DNA of 64,000 nt from Anatilimnocola floriformis (GTDB lineage: Bacteria; Planctomycetota; Planctomycetia; Pirellulales; Pirellulaceae), in NCBI RefSeq assembly GCF_024256385.1, contig NZ_JAMLFW010000002.1:1860001-1924000 (forward strand). The letters are read 5' to 3'. The notes beneath the pieces were generated by a model. The model saw only the letters and a list, made by a program, of their open reading frames with translations, was not told the DNA's origin and searched no databases. Of this stretch, positions 1 to 9,122 are shown in pieces (within the stretch, counting starts at the first letter, position 1; the number at the start of each line of letters is the position of its first letter). The translations under genes and the position numbers were made by a program.

Positions 1-441
1 CGCTTTTTCACAATTCCTTTCTGGTTTGCTTCGGTAGGCCTACAAACAGGCTGTAAACCAGCGAAAACAAGCCAGTTACCCGTGATGAGGAGCCCCTTTC
101 ATCGTCGAGCTGTGCTGCATTTCTTCAGAGAAAATCCTGCGGTCGCAGGCTTTGCCTCGGTGGAAAAGTTGGCGCTTGCCGATTGTGGTCGGAGATCAAG
201 ATCCTCTCTGCACCAGCAAAAACTAGCGTAAATCACGTAAATCGCTCGCTTCCTGGTTGCAGCGCCAACTCACGCAGCGGCTCGCATAGCTCGCGGATAG
301 AGCACGAGGATCGTTAATCGTTGAATGCTCGTTCAGTTCATCGCCACACTTTTCAGGAAACGCGTATCGCACATAGGCGAGCGTGGCTCTTTGTTGCGAG
401 CTGCAGAGCAGCGTCCCTGCGGCACGCGAACTTTCTGTTGA
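1..441. other. Non-coding stretch before the tRNA
   Basis: I see no convincing gene here. The short open frames on both strands have no ribosome binding site and overlap the tRNA or each other. The stretch may be the downstream flank of a gene outside the window. Confidence 0.4.
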
Positions 442-470
442 TTGCGTGCGTCCAGATTGCGTGGCATAAT
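442..470 (+). promoter_or_regulatory. Candidate sigma-70 promoter of the tRNA gene
   Basis: TTGCGT at 442-447 and CATAAT at 465-470 are separated by 17 nt. The -10 box matches the consensus at 5 of 6 positions. Transcription would start about 7 nt later, just ahead of the tRNA 5' end at 486. This is sequence pattern only. Confidence 0.5.
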
Positions 471-485
471 TGCCGCATCGTCTTC

Positions 486-557
486 GCGAGTGTAACTCAG
501 TGGTAGAGTAGTACGTTCCCAACGTACCTGTCGTGGGTTCGATCCCCATCACTCGCT
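486..557 (+). tRNA. tRNA-Gly (anticodon CCC)
   Basis: A 72-nt cloverleaf can be folded by hand. The acceptor arms are GCGAGTG (486-492) and CACTCGC (550-556), followed by discriminator T. The D stem is ACTC/GAGT around AGTGGTA. The anticodon stem is GTACG/CGTAC with loop TTCCCAA, giving anticodon CCC, which reads GGG. The T stem is GTGGG/CCCAT around TTCGATC. CCA is not encoded. A terminator follows directly, so the gene appears to be transcribed alone. Confidence 0.95.
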
Positions 558-562
558 CTTCA

Positions 563-588
563 AACCCCGGTAATTGCCGGGGTTTTTT
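563..588 (+). terminator. Rho-independent terminator of the tRNA gene
   Basis: The stem AACCCCGG/CCGGGGTT encloses the loop TAATTG and is followed by a run of six T. It begins 5 nt after the tRNA. Confidence 0.9.
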
Positions 589-626
589 CGTTAGTGCGCG
601 AGCTTGCGACGCTTGGCGACTGAAGG

Positions 627-3600
627 CTACTCAAAGATCCACAGCCCAAAGCCCTCGGGGCGAATGGTGGCCGTGGCGGGATGGGTGAAGGACTGCAGCG
701 GTTGCCCGGGGATGACGCGTTGAATTCCCACGGCCCAGAGATCTTTCGGCTGCGGCGGTTGGTCGGTGAGTTCGATCCAAGCGATCGCTATTTCAGCCGT
801 CCAGTAGTTTTCATCGCCGGCAGCAGCGACAAACCACGTAGGATTCCACGATTTGTCCCCCGCGCAGGCGTCTGTCGTAAAGCCGCGACTGTCGATGGCC
901 AGCGTGTAGCAGGTGCTGTAATCGCGATCGAGGTCGAGATGGATCTGCACGTGATCGAAGGCCGCTAAATCGCTGTCGCGAGGCCGCGGCGAATCATCGG
1001 TGGCGTATTTCACGCCCGGCGATTTCGCGGCACTTACGGCAAGATACAAAAACTCCTTGTCCCAAGCGGCGACCACGACGGCAGCCGTGTTGGCGTCGGT
1101 TTCGGCGGTTCGCAGGGCGACGGGTTTGGCGTTTTGCCAGAGCGGATCGTCGAGCATGCCGTCGAGTTTCGGCCGTGCCGAGGCGGTCACACAGGTGAGG
1201 TGCTTTTTCGGGGGAATGCCATTTCCATGGCGACGCCATTGTTCGGCGGCGACGGCTTGCGACCAGGGATTGTTTTCGCCGAGGTTCGTCAGTGGTTCGA
1301 GCAACCGATCGGCCTGGCGATCGTTGCCAGCCAGGCGATGGGCGACTGCTAGCGGAAAGCGGACGTGTGGCTCGGCGTAGAGTGTGGGCTTTGATTTTTC
1401 CAGCAATTTGCCGATCGCAATCGCTCGGTTGGCTCGTTCGGTGGGCGAAGAATCAGGGGCTGCCGTGGTGCGCTGCGTGTCGCCGGCGACTTGTGCTTTT
1501 ACGGCGGGTAACGCTCGCGGCAGCTTCTTCTTATCACCATCCAGTGAAGGTCCTTGCACGGCTTCCTCCAGCGGCGTGGTTGCGGTCGCAAGCTTCACTT
1601 CATACGACGTGGTTCGCCGATCTCGCCAGGCGATTTCGCTGCTGATCGATTGCTGAATGAGGAGCACGGCAGCACGATCGGCAAGCGGATGCTGCGGATG
1701 CCGTTCAAGCAGCAATTGCAGGGCTTCGGTCGTGGCCTGGGGACGGCCTGCTTGTTGATATTTTTGAGCCAGTTGATAAAGAACCTCGCCGGCACTTTGG
1801 CCCGAAAGTCCCTTCGTCAGGTCCTCGATCTGGCCCAGCCAGCCGGTATTGGCTGGATCGTTGTTGTCGGCTTGGGTCAGCAATTGCTGCACGTTGTGTC
1901 GCTTCTGCGCGGCTCGGCTGAGGGCATCGAGATTGTCCTGCACCACTTCGGGCAGATTGCGCCTCGCTCCACCGCCGGGCGACAGAGGAATGCCGCTGAA
2001 CAGATCGCGCCGGCCGGTTTGCTGCGGCAAATGATCGAGCAACAGCGAAAGTGTGATCTGCGCCGGGCCTCGTTCGTAGTCTGCTAGCACCAGGCCACTG
2101 CCGCGCTGAGCATATTCGCCAATCGAACCGCCGAGCCGAGGCGCCCATTGAGCGGCCGAGAGCGTGACCGCGCCCGTGCGGCCGTTGTTTTGCACGCTAT
2201 AGACCTTCTTCACTTTCCAGACTTCCAGGCCGGCGTGGCTCGTGAGTTCCGAGGCGAAAGTTGGATCGGCGGCCTGCTGCACGGCGGCCAAAACGAGTTG
2301 GTTAGTGAGGTGGCTCAGCGGGTTATCGCCCCGCGGACTGACGTCCTCGGTGAGGATGACATCGGGCCGCCAAGTGCGAATGCGGCGAACGAGATGGGCA
2401 ATTGCATTGCGACTGGCCTGGCCGTCGCTCAGTTCATTCCAATAGGCGAGCGTGGCTTCCGCAGTTTGCGTGTCGGCGTTGCTGCGGAGCGGAAACTGCC
2501 AGGAAGTATCGGCGCCGCTCGCACCAATGGCGACCAGAGCTTCGTGCGTGCGGCGGGGCAGCGAAACATTCGTCGTGGATTGAGAATCACGATCCTGCCG
2601 GCCGAGGATTTCGCAAATCGTCAGATAACCGTCGTTGCCAGCATTGGCTGCCAGCACTTCAAACGGCACGCGTTGTGGCTGGCTGAACACGCCCATTAGC
2701 GCTGCCCGATTGCCACCGCTGCGTTGCGGACGCCACGACTTTCCGCCGTCGCGCGTATGCAAAATCGTGCCGAGCGCGCCGACGGCCCAGCCGCGGTTTT
2801 CATCGAGAAAAGTGAGGGATTTGAGGGGGGCGAACTGATCGGTCCGTTGCTGCTGCCAGGTCTGGCCGTTGTCGGCAGAGTGAAAGATAAACGTTCCCGG
2901 CGAACCGGCAATCCAGCAATGCGAGCCGTAAGTTGCGAGGGCCCGAAAATCGAAATAGGTGGCCGCCGACGGCAGCGCGCTGGGCGGCGATGTCCATGTT
3001 AATCCGCTGTCCTTCGTCAACAGCGCCAGGCCGCCGTCGCCGATCAGCCAGCCGTCGGTGGCAGTGCCGAGCTTCATGTTTCGCAGATATCGCAGGCCGA
3101 GATCGGTCGTGCGCGAGGGCCTGATTTCCACGCCCACCACCACGCCAAGTTCACCCGCTTGGCCGGCCACAGCACCGCTCCGCGCATCGCGAAAATCGCC
3201 AGCAATCCAGCCCGTGGTGTTTCCTTTCGAGATCGGCGTCCAGGTTTGGCCGCTGTCCTGCGTGCGGAAAACACCGGTCGGATACAGGCCCGACGAGTCG
3301 CCCCAAATCCAGCCGTTTTTGGCATCGAGAAATTTCACGCCACGCAGACCGGGCAGCGTATCGGTGCGGATTTCGGTCCAGCTATCGCCGCCGTTGCGGG
3401 TTTTCAGCAGCACTGCGCGGGTCAAATGCGTGTGCGGTTGCGTGATGGCACCGACCACAAAACCGGTGTTTTCATCGAGAAATTGCACCGCTTCCCAGCG
3501 ACAGTTGAACGGCGTTTCTTGCAGCTTCCAGCCGCGGCCGCCGTCGCGGGTGTGCCAGATCGCCCCGCGATCGCCCACGGCCCAGCCGCGGTCGGGGTTG

Positions 3601-3761
3601 GCAAAAAAGACACTCGTCAGCTCGGCATCGTCCAAAAACGACAGGGCCACGGGATTGGCAGCCGAGGCGGTCGAGGCAGCGATCGTAACGATCAAAGCAA
3701 AGAGCCAGCGCGCAATTCGAGCGCGGGGGTGGGTATTCAACTCGGCAGTCCCTGCACGCAT
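627..3761 (-). CDS. Secreted YCF48-like propeller protein with C-terminal CBM9-like domain
   Basis: The predicted protein has 1044 residues. I chose the ATG at 3761 because GGGAGAAGG sits just upstream and the next residues form a signal peptide (basic stretch, then LFALIVTIAASTASA); an earlier in-frame start at 3911 lacks both. Roughly residues 45-380 hold repeated YCF48/BNR-type blades with the pattern GWAVGD.G.I.HT.DGG..W, as in photosystem II assembly factor-like proteins. Residues about 390-510 resemble the PIG-L/LmbE deacetylase fold (IRTWRPDVILTED) but lack an obvious HPDD metal motif. A TPR-like helical stretch follows. The last 180 or so residues look like a CBM9-like domain (PKLDGMLDDPLWQNA). 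It is probably exported to the periplasm or cell surface; substrate unknown. The domain calls come from pattern recognition, the PIG-L one being least sure. Confidence 0.75.
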   Translation of the reverse strand: MRAGTAELNTHPRARIARWLFALIVTIAASTASAANPVALSFLDDAELTSVFFANPDRGWAVGDRGAIWHTRDGGRGWKLQETPFNCRWEAVQFLDENTGFVVGAITQPHTHLTRAVLLKTRNGGDSWTEIRTDTLPGLRGVKFLDAKNGWIWGDSSGLYPTGVFRTQDSGQTWTPISKGNTTGWIAGDFRDARSGAVAGQAGELGVVVGVEIRPSRTTDLGLRYLRNMKLGTATDGWLIGDGGLALLTKDSGLTWTSPPSALPSAATYFDFRALATYGSHCWIAGSPGTFIFHSADNGQTWQQQRTDQFAPLKSLTFLDENRGWAVGALGTILHTRDGGKSWRPQRSGGNRAALMGVFSQPQRVPFEVLAANAGNDGYLTICEILGRQDRDSQSTTNVSLPRRTHEALVAIGASGADTSWQFPLRSNADTQTAEATLAYWNELSDGQASRNAIAHLVRRIRTWRPDVILTEDVSPRGDNPLSHLTNQLVLAAVQQAADPTFASELTSHAGLEVWKVKKVYSVQNNGRTGAVTLSAAQWAPRLGGSIGEYAQRGSGLVLADYERGPAQITLSLLLDHLPQQTGRRDLFSGIPLSPGGGARRNLPEVVQDNLDALSRAAQKRHNVQQLLTQADNNDPANTGWLGQIEDLTKGLSGQSAGEVLYQLAQKYQQAGRPQATTEALQLLLERHPQHPLADRAAVLLIQQSISSEIAWRDRRTTSYEVKLATATTPLEEAVQGPSLDGDKKKLPRALPAVKAQVAGDTQRTTAAPDSSPTERANRAIAIGKLLEKSKPTLYAEPHVRFPLAVAHRLAGNDRQADRLLEPLTNLGENNPWSQAVAAEQWRRHGNGIPPKKHLTCVTASARPKLDGMLDDPLWQNAKPVALRTAETDANTAAVVVAAWDKEFLYLAVSAAKSPGVKYATDDSPRPRDSDLAAFDHVQIHLDLDRDYSTCYTLAIDSRGFTTDACAGDKSWNPTWFVAAAGDENYWTAEIAIAWIELTDQPPQPKDLWAVGIQRVIPGQPLQSFTHPATATIRPEGFGLWIFE

Positions 3762-4038
3762 CGCCTTCTCCCTTACGTCGCCTTCCTGGCGTTTGGGAGT
3801 GTAACTGGTGGTGGCGCAAGGAACTATGTCAAATCCTTGCATCGGCCGATCCGCCGACATGAGTTTTTGGGATTCTGTGTCCCTAAGTCGATAACCGGCA
3901 GCAATTTGCAACCGGCGGTGGCAGCGGTCGCGGTTCGGCCAGTCGACGCGTCTCCGTAACCTAAACTTAAGCAGCAGAAGGGGCTGCTATGTATTCCTGC
4001 CGACGCTTTGCAGCCGGCATTTTTCTATTGGGGCGGAC

Positions 4039-4476
4039 ATGACCACGATTCGTAAACTGAACCTGTTTGTTGTCGACGACGATCCGGCGCTGACCCGCCT
4101 GGCCGATAAGTATCTCCGAGCCTCGTTCGCCGATCGCGTGACGCTCGTGACGTTTAATGATCCGCGCGACGCTCGCCAGCAGATCGAAGACACCGGCTGC
4201 GACCTGCTGATTTCGGACATTCAAATGCCTGGCCTGGGCGGCATGGAAATGCTTCGGATCGCCAAACGGCGGAACGCCTGGACGCAGGTCATCTTTATGA
4301 CGGCGTTTTCGACCTGGGATTGCATCGCCGAAGCCATCGAAGCCGGGGCCTGCGATTACCTGCTGAAGCCGCTGGTCCGCGAGGATCTGCAGCGCGTGGT
4401 CGATCAGTCGTGCGAACGCCTCGCCCGCTGGCAAAAGGTTGTCCGCGAGACCTGGCAGCAACCGGCCTGCGTTTAG
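4039..4476 (+). CDS. Single-domain response regulator (CheY-like receiver)
   Basis: This 145-residue protein is a stand-alone receiver domain with no output domain. The acidic pocket is D13-D15, the phospho-acceptor is D60 in LISDIQMPG, the switch threonine is T88 in MTAF, and the conserved lysine is K110 in LLKP. All residues needed for phosphotransfer are present. A GGGGCGG box lies just ahead of the ATG. No histidine kinase is adjacent; the only one in the window is 36 kb away. It probably works by protein-protein contact or inside a multistep relay. The partner cannot be deduced from the sequence. Confidence 0.9.
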   Translation: MTTIRKLNLFVVDDDPALTRLADKYLRASFADRVTLVTFNDPRDARQQIEDTGCDLLISDIQMPGLGGMEMLRIAKRRNAWTQVIFMTAFSTWDCIAEAIEAGACDYLLKPLVREDLQRVVDQSCERLARWQKVVRETWQQPACV

Positions 4477-4568
4477 GCCTGCCTTAGCTGCGGCGTCAGT
4501 GGGAAAGTCCTACCCGCTTCCCCCTGGCTGACGCTGCGGGGTATGAAATACGAACAAGGGGAAACAGT

Positions 4569-5309
4569 ATGACCACCGCCGTCGTTCTTGCAGCTGGCAT
4601 GGGCACACGGATGAAGACCGACCTGCCGAAGGTCCTTTGTCCCGTTCTAGGCAGGCCGATGATCGAGTACGTGCTCGACGCACTCGAAACGGCCGGCGTC
4701 GAACGCGTCATCTGCGTCATCGGCTATCGCGCCGAAGACGTGCAGCAAGCGCTCGCCGCGCGCAAGAACCTCGAGTTCGTGCTCCAAACCGAACGTCTCG
4801 GCACCGGCCACGCGGTGAAGATGGCCAAGGACAAGTTGCAGGGCGTGAACGGGCCCGTCGTGATCGTGGCCGGCGATTCGCCGATGCTGCAAAGCTCGAG
4901 CTTGCAGAAGTTGCTCGCCTATTTCAGCGAGAAACAGCCCGCCTGTTTGCTCGGCACGCTCCACAAAGACAATCCGCACGGCCTGGGCCGAATTGTCCGC
5001 GATGCCAGCGGCGGCTTTGAAAAGATCGTCGAAGAAAAAGACGCCACCGACGAGCAACGGCAAATCACCGAAGTGAACATGAGCACTTATGTGTTCGCCG
5101 CTCCGGAATTGCTGCATGCTCTCGATCTGCTGAAGAACGAGAACCGCCAGCGCGAATACTATCTCACCGACTGCCCCGCCATTTTGCTGGGCGAAGGCAA
5201 ATCGGTCGCCGCGTTGCCCGTTCTCGAGCCGTGTGAAGCCATGAGCATCAACACGCCCGAAGAATTGACCGTCGTCGAAGACGCATTGCGACCGATGCTC
5301 GCAAAATAA
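4569..5309 (+). CDS. GlmU-type sugar nucleotidyltransferase, N-terminal domain only
   Basis: The 246-residue protein matches the uridylyltransferase half of GlmU, which makes UDP-GlcNAc from GlcNAc-1-phosphate and UTP for peptidoglycan and surface polysaccharides. Visible motifs are LAAGMGTRMK at 8-16 with K21, Q73, GTGHA at 78-82, metal-binding D103 in AGDSP, EVN at 168-170 and YYLTD at 197-201. The left-handed beta-helix acetyltransferase domain of bifunctional GlmU (about 450 residues) is absent, and the frame stops naturally. The start has AAGGGGAAAC upstream. Another hexose-1-phosphate could be the real substrate. The gene converges with the next one, their stop codons being directly adjacent. 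Confidence 0.85.
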   Translation: MTTAVVLAAGMGTRMKTDLPKVLCPVLGRPMIEYVLDALETAGVERVICVIGYRAEDVQQALAARKNLEFVLQTERLGTGHAVKMAKDKLQGVNGPVVIVAGDSPMLQSSSLQKLLAYFSEKQPACLLGTLHKDNPHGLGRIVRDASGGFEKIVEEKDATDEQRQITEVNMSTYVFAAPELLHALDLLKNENRQREYYLTDCPAILLGEGKSVAALPVLEPCEAMSINTPEELTVVEDALRPMLAK

Positions 5310-5636
5310 TTACGCCGATTCGCCGTTGCTGAAATCTTGTTGCAGCCGATCGAGTGCGAGGAGCAACCGGCTCCATTCGGCAACCACCGGCAGCGTGGCC
5401 AATTGCTCTTCATCGGCTCCGCCGAAGCCGCGCTCGCTCACGGCGATGGTGTCGCCGAGAAAGTAGTGCGAATCTGCGGCTTGGAACGACCGGCCCGGTT
5501 TTTCGTCGGCTTCTTTGCCGGCGAACGGCATGGCTTCGCTCAAGCAGCGGTGCACGGCCCAGATGGCAGCAGCCCGAGCGTGGTCGGCTTCGATGACGAG
5601 GTTCAGGTTACCGGTGCTGATGTAAAACTTAGCCAT
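5310..5636 (-). CDS. Small conserved-looking protein of unknown function
   Basis: The 108-residue product begins MAKFYISTGNLNLVIEAD. I chose the ATG at 5636 because AAGGAAG lies 7-8 nt upstream; a longer frame from 5696 adds residues without a binding site. It has no signal peptide or membrane segment. It contains an acidic C-terminal half and a possible alpha/beta beginning (FYISTG.LNLVIEADHARAAAIWAV). I do not recognise a family. The stop codon abuts the stop codon of the convergent nucleotidyltransferase gene. Confidence 0.75.
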   Translation of the reverse strand: MAKFYISTGNLNLVIEADHARAAAIWAVHRCLSEAMPFAGKEADEKPGRSFQAADSHYFLGDTIAVSERGFGGADEEQLATLPVVAEWSRLLLALDRLQQDFSNGESA

Positions 5637-5821
5637 GATGAACTTCCTTATTCGGATGAGATGTTGGAGTAGCGTGAGTGTTTGCCTCACACCCATCTCA
5701 TCGCGAACTGTTTGACAACTCAGGTCAACGGCGACACGATCCTTTCAGCACAGGCCGGCGCGGTAAGATGTGACGTTGCTAGCGATTGTTCCGCAGGCCG
5801 GCGAATTTCCAGGATCTGATC

Positions 5822-7246
5822 ATGAAAATGTTCGTAGGTGGCGAGTGGCTCGCCGGCACCAAACAAGCCGAGGTAAGGCATCCGTTCGACGGCCACGTCG
5901 TTGATACCGTGCCGCAAGCGTCGGCTGAGGATGTTGAACGCGCGCTGGCAGCCGCCGTCGAAGGCGCGCGAATCATGGCCAAGGTCACGGCCTACGATCG
6001 CTTTGTGATGTTGCGCAAGGCCGCCGATGCGTTGCTGGCGAAACAAAAGGAGCTCGGCAGGCTGATCAGTCTCGAGGAAGGAAAGACAATCACCGAAGGC
6101 GAGTTTGAAGTGACTCGCGCGGCGACGACGCTGGAGGTCTCTGCCGAGGAAGCGAAGCGCTTGACCGGTGAAGTGCTGCCGCTCGACGCGGCTCCCGGCG
6201 CTGCGAACAAACTGGGCTTCACGCTGCGGGTGCCGTGCGGTGTGGTGGTGGCGATCGCTCCCTTCAACTTTCCCCTGAATCTCGTTTGCCACAAAGTGGG
6301 CCCCGCGCTCGCGGCTGGCAATGCGGTGGTTCTGAAACCGGCGAGCAACACGCCCCTCTCGGCGATCCGCCTCACCGAGATCTTGCTCGACTGCGGCGTG
6401 CCACCCCTCGCGCTGCAATGCGTCACCGGCAACGGCGGCGAGCTCGGCGTGCAGCTGTGCAAAGACGAACGCGTGCGCAAGATCACGTTCACCGGCAGTG
6501 GCGAAGTCGGCAAGAAGATCTGTGCGGTCGCCGGTCTCAAACGAGTGACGATGGAGCTCGGCAGCAACAGCCCGCTGATCGTGCTCGACGATGCCGATCT
6601 GAATAAAGCGACCGACTCGATTCTCGCCAGCGGTTACGGCAATGCCGGCCAGGTTTGCATTTCGGCCCAGCGGATCATTGCTCTGCCGAAAGTCTATGAC
6701 GAACTGATCGCGCGCTTGCTGCCGAAGGTCGAAGCGTTGACGTGTGGCGATCCGCTGAAATCGTCGACGCGGATGGGCCCGATGATCCGCGAGACCGATG
6801 CGGTGCGCGTCAACGAATGGGTGCATGAAGCCGTTTCGCAAGGAGCGCGGCTCGTCACTGGCGGTTCGCGCCGCGGCACGTTGCACGAGCCGACGCTGCT
6901 GGTCGATGTGCGGCCCGAGATGAAGATCTCGCGCGATGAATTGTTCGGCCCTGCCGTGGGTGTGCTGCGGGCGGCGAATGTCGACGATGCGATTCGGCTG
7001 GCCAACGACAGCCGATATGGATTGAGTGCGACGCTCTTCACGCAGGATATCGATGCCGCGATGAAGTTTGCCCGGCACACGGAATGCGGGAACCTGCACC
7101 TCAACTGGGGCCCGGCTTGGCGAGCCGATTTGATGCCCTACGGTGGTTTGAAAGAAAGCGGCCTGGGCAAAGAAGGACCCAAGTACGCGATCGAAGAAAT
7201 GACCGAAACCAAGACGGTAGTGATTCACCTGCCGGCCGATCATTAG
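5822..7246 (+). CDS. NAD(P)-dependent aldehyde dehydrogenase
   Basis: The 475-residue protein is a full-length member of the ALDH superfamily, oxidising an aldehyde to the acid. Visible catalytic elements are N149 in the PFNFP loop, K172 in LKPAS, the cofactor glycines of FTGSGEVG (about 223-230), the general base E245 in MELG and the nucleophile C279 in GQVC. The start at 5822 follows an AGGA box; an upstream in-frame ATG at 5786 adds 12 residues of poor fit. It resembles the branch containing GapN, lactaldehyde and phosphonoacetaldehyde dehydrogenases, and the substrate is not decidable. A YihY-family gene follows after 26 nt and may be cotranscribed. Confidence 0.9.
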   Translation: MKMFVGGEWLAGTKQAEVRHPFDGHVVDTVPQASAEDVERALAAAVEGARIMAKVTAYDRFVMLRKAADALLAKQKELGRLISLEEGKTITEGEFEVTRAATTLEVSAEEAKRLTGEVLPLDAAPGAANKLGFTLRVPCGVVVAIAPFNFPLNLVCHKVGPALAAGNAVVLKPASNTPLSAIRLTEILLDCGVPPLALQCVTGNGGELGVQLCKDERVRKITFTGSGEVGKKICAVAGLKRVTMELGSNSPLIVLDDADLNKATDSILASGYGNAGQVCISAQRIIALPKVYDELIARLLPKVEALTCGDPLKSSTRMGPMIRETDAVRVNEWVHEAVSQGARLVTGGSRRGTLHEPTLLVDVRPEMKISRDELFGPAVGVLRAANVDDAIRLANDSRYGLSATLFTQDIDAAMKFARHTECGNLHLNWGPAWRADLMPYGGLKESGLGKEGPKYAIEEMTETKTVVIHLPADH

Positions 7247-7272
7247 ACGGACTTCATTCGACGGAACTCGTG

Positions 7273-8166
7273 ATGCAGCGACTACGGGCCGCAATCAAAC
7301 TCGTTTACAAAACGTTGAAGGAAGCGACCTTCGAATGGCTGCAGGACAACGGCCCGCGCATGGGCGCGGCCCTGGCCTTCTACAGCATCCTGTCGATCGC
7401 GCCGCTCCTGCTGATTGCCATCGCCATCGCCGGGCTCTTCTTCGACCAGTCCGTAGCGCGCGAGCATCTCGAAACGCAAATCAGCGAACTCGTCGGCAAA
7501 GAAGGAGCCAGTGCGATCAAGGTGATGCTCGAAAGTGGCACGCGACAAGGAGGTCGGTTGGCGACGCTCCTGGGCATTGGCACGTTGCTCTTCGGCGCGT
7601 CGGGCGTCTTCGGCGAACTGCAAGCCGCCATGGATGCCGTTTGGGACGTCAAACCAAAAACGCTCGGCGTGTGGGGTTTTCTGCGGACTCGCTTCCTGTC
7701 GTTCACCATGGTCATCGGCACCGGCTTTCTGCTCCTCATCTCCCTGATCATCAGCACGCTGATCGCCGGGTTGCATGAGTCGCTGCAAGGCGCCGTGCCG
7801 CAGCTCGAGTTCGTCTGGCATACGACGTCGTCGCTCATCACGCTGTTCATCGTCACGCTCCTGTTTGCCCTCATTTTCAAACTGCTGCCCGATGTCAAAA
7901 TCGCCTGGCGAGACGTCTGGTTCGGCGCGTTCCTAACCGCGGCCCTGTTTTCGATCGGCAAGCTGGCCATCAGTTTGTATCTGGGTAAAAGCGGCCTGGC
8001 CTCGGGGTATGGGGCGGCTGGTTCGCTCGTGGTGCTCCTGGTCTGGGTCTATTACTCCTCGCAAATCCTCTTCTTTGGCGCCGAGATCACCCACGTCATC
8101 GCTCGCCGTCGCAATCGCCGCATCGAGCCCGCCCCCCACGCCGAAATGGCTCATTGCAAGGATTAA
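7273..8166 (+). CDS. YihY/BrkB-family inner membrane protein
   Basis: The 297-residue protein has about six predicted membrane segments and the hallmark N-terminus of the family (MGAALAFYSILSIAPLLLIAIAIAG) with the later PDVKIAWRDVWFGAFLTA and ASGYGAAGSLVVLLVWVYYSSQILFFGAE. Members were once called ribonuclease BN, but that assignment was withdrawn; the role is now regarded as unknown, possibly in transport. The ATG at 7273 is used because homology begins there. No clear Shine-Dalgarno site is seen. It probably forms a transcription unit with the preceding aldehyde dehydrogenase. Confidence 0.9.
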   Translation: MQRLRAAIKLVYKTLKEATFEWLQDNGPRMGAALAFYSILSIAPLLLIAIAIAGLFFDQSVAREHLETQISELVGKEGASAIKVMLESGTRQGGRLATLLGIGTLLFGASGVFGELQAAMDAVWDVKPKTLGVWGFLRTRFLSFTMVIGTGFLLLISLIISTLIAGLHESLQGAVPQLEFVWHTTSSLITLFIVTLLFALIFKLLPDVKIAWRDVWFGAFLTAALFSIGKLAISLYLGKSGLASGYGAAGSLVVLLVWVYYSSQILFFGAEITHVIARRRNRRIEPAPHAEMAHCKD

Positions 8167-8347
8167 TTCGCTGGCGAGCTATCGTCCGGAGGCCGCCGCG
8201 CTCGGCAGGTGTTATATTATAACAAGTTATATGGAATTGATTTTGTCGTAAGTTGTTTTATGGTATGGCTTTGTGTTGGCTTGGTGTTGCCAGGCCATAA
8301 CCTTTTATAACCCCTGTGTTCGCCGGGCTGAAACATCTGTCTGCGAA
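8167..8347. other. AT-rich intergenic region with a perfect palindrome
   Basis: This gap between convergent genes is much richer in A and T than its flanks. It contains the perfect palindrome TGTTATATTATAACA at 8210-8224, followed by AGTTATATGG at about 8225. No gene or clear terminator is seen. Confidence 0.5.
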
Positions 8348-8875
8348 TTATTCGTGCGCGATTTGGCCTTCGACAACTCGCGACCAGCGGCGATTTTTCG
8401 ACGGCCGGGCCGACTTTTCGTCCTCGGTCTGTCCGGTGACGGCGGCTAATTGCCGGGCTGCCATCATGGCCAGCTTCAGATATTGAGGGTCACCGTCGGG
8501 GTTCTGTACGGCCGTCTCCTCGGTCGTCTTCAACTCGCCATTCACCCACTTCTGCTTGATCCGCCAAGCAGGCTGTTTCGACTGCTCGAAGGCAGAGGTC
8601 GCTTCGTTCATGAGGAACTCAAGACGCTGGGCGTAGATTCGCTGCGCCTGTCGCCTGGATTCCTCGGGTGTCAGGTCCGAAACTTCCTCGGCGAGCATCC
8701 GTTCTACTCGCTGAATCGCTTGTTTGGCCCGCAGCAGACTCACGCCGTACGCGTTGGCCACTTCCTGCACGTTGCGGCCGCAGATCATCACGAGGTGAAA
8801 GATCTCTTGGTCGGTGCGGAGTTTTTGAGTGTCGGATTTTGCGTTCTGAGACAGACGAGAAGGTTCTTTTGCCAC
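8348..8875 (-). CDS. Hypothetical protein with helix-turn-helix-like segment
   Basis: The predicted protein has 175 residues. I chose GTG at 8875 because GGAGGAT lies about 8 nt upstream; the longer ATG frame from 8950 lacks a site. Residues about 25-70 (MICGRNVQEVANAYGVSLLRAKQAIQRVE) look like a helix-turn-helix of the sigma-region-4 or terminase-small-subunit kind. The remainder is helical, Glu- and Gln-rich, and ends in a basic tail. No phage or transposon genes are adjacent. Function is unknown; DNA binding is an inference. Confidence 0.65.
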   Translation of the reverse strand: MAKEPSRLSQNAKSDTQKLRTDQEIFHLVMICGRNVQEVANAYGVSLLRAKQAIQRVERMLAEEVSDLTPEESRRQAQRIYAQRLEFLMNEATSAFEQSKQPAWRIKQKWVNGELKTTEETAVQNPDGDPQYLKLAMMAARQLAAVTGQTEDEKSARPSKNRRWSRVVEGQIAHE

Positions 8876-9122
8876 TGCCGATCCTCCGTTCCAGCGTCCA
8901 TTGAAATCACCATGTAGGCCACAAAACTGACGATATCGGACAAGTGGCATTTTGTCCAGTATTTATGAAAGATTGGTGTCGCTGGATCGGATCGTCGCGT
9001 ACGTTTCCGTACACTAGTTTTCCGCGGCTAAAAACGCGAAACTGCAGGGACACATCTATTCGCCGCGGGCCGCTAGAAGGATTTTGGCCCCTCGCTCCGA
9101 ATTCTTTTTCCGGGAGCAAGTG

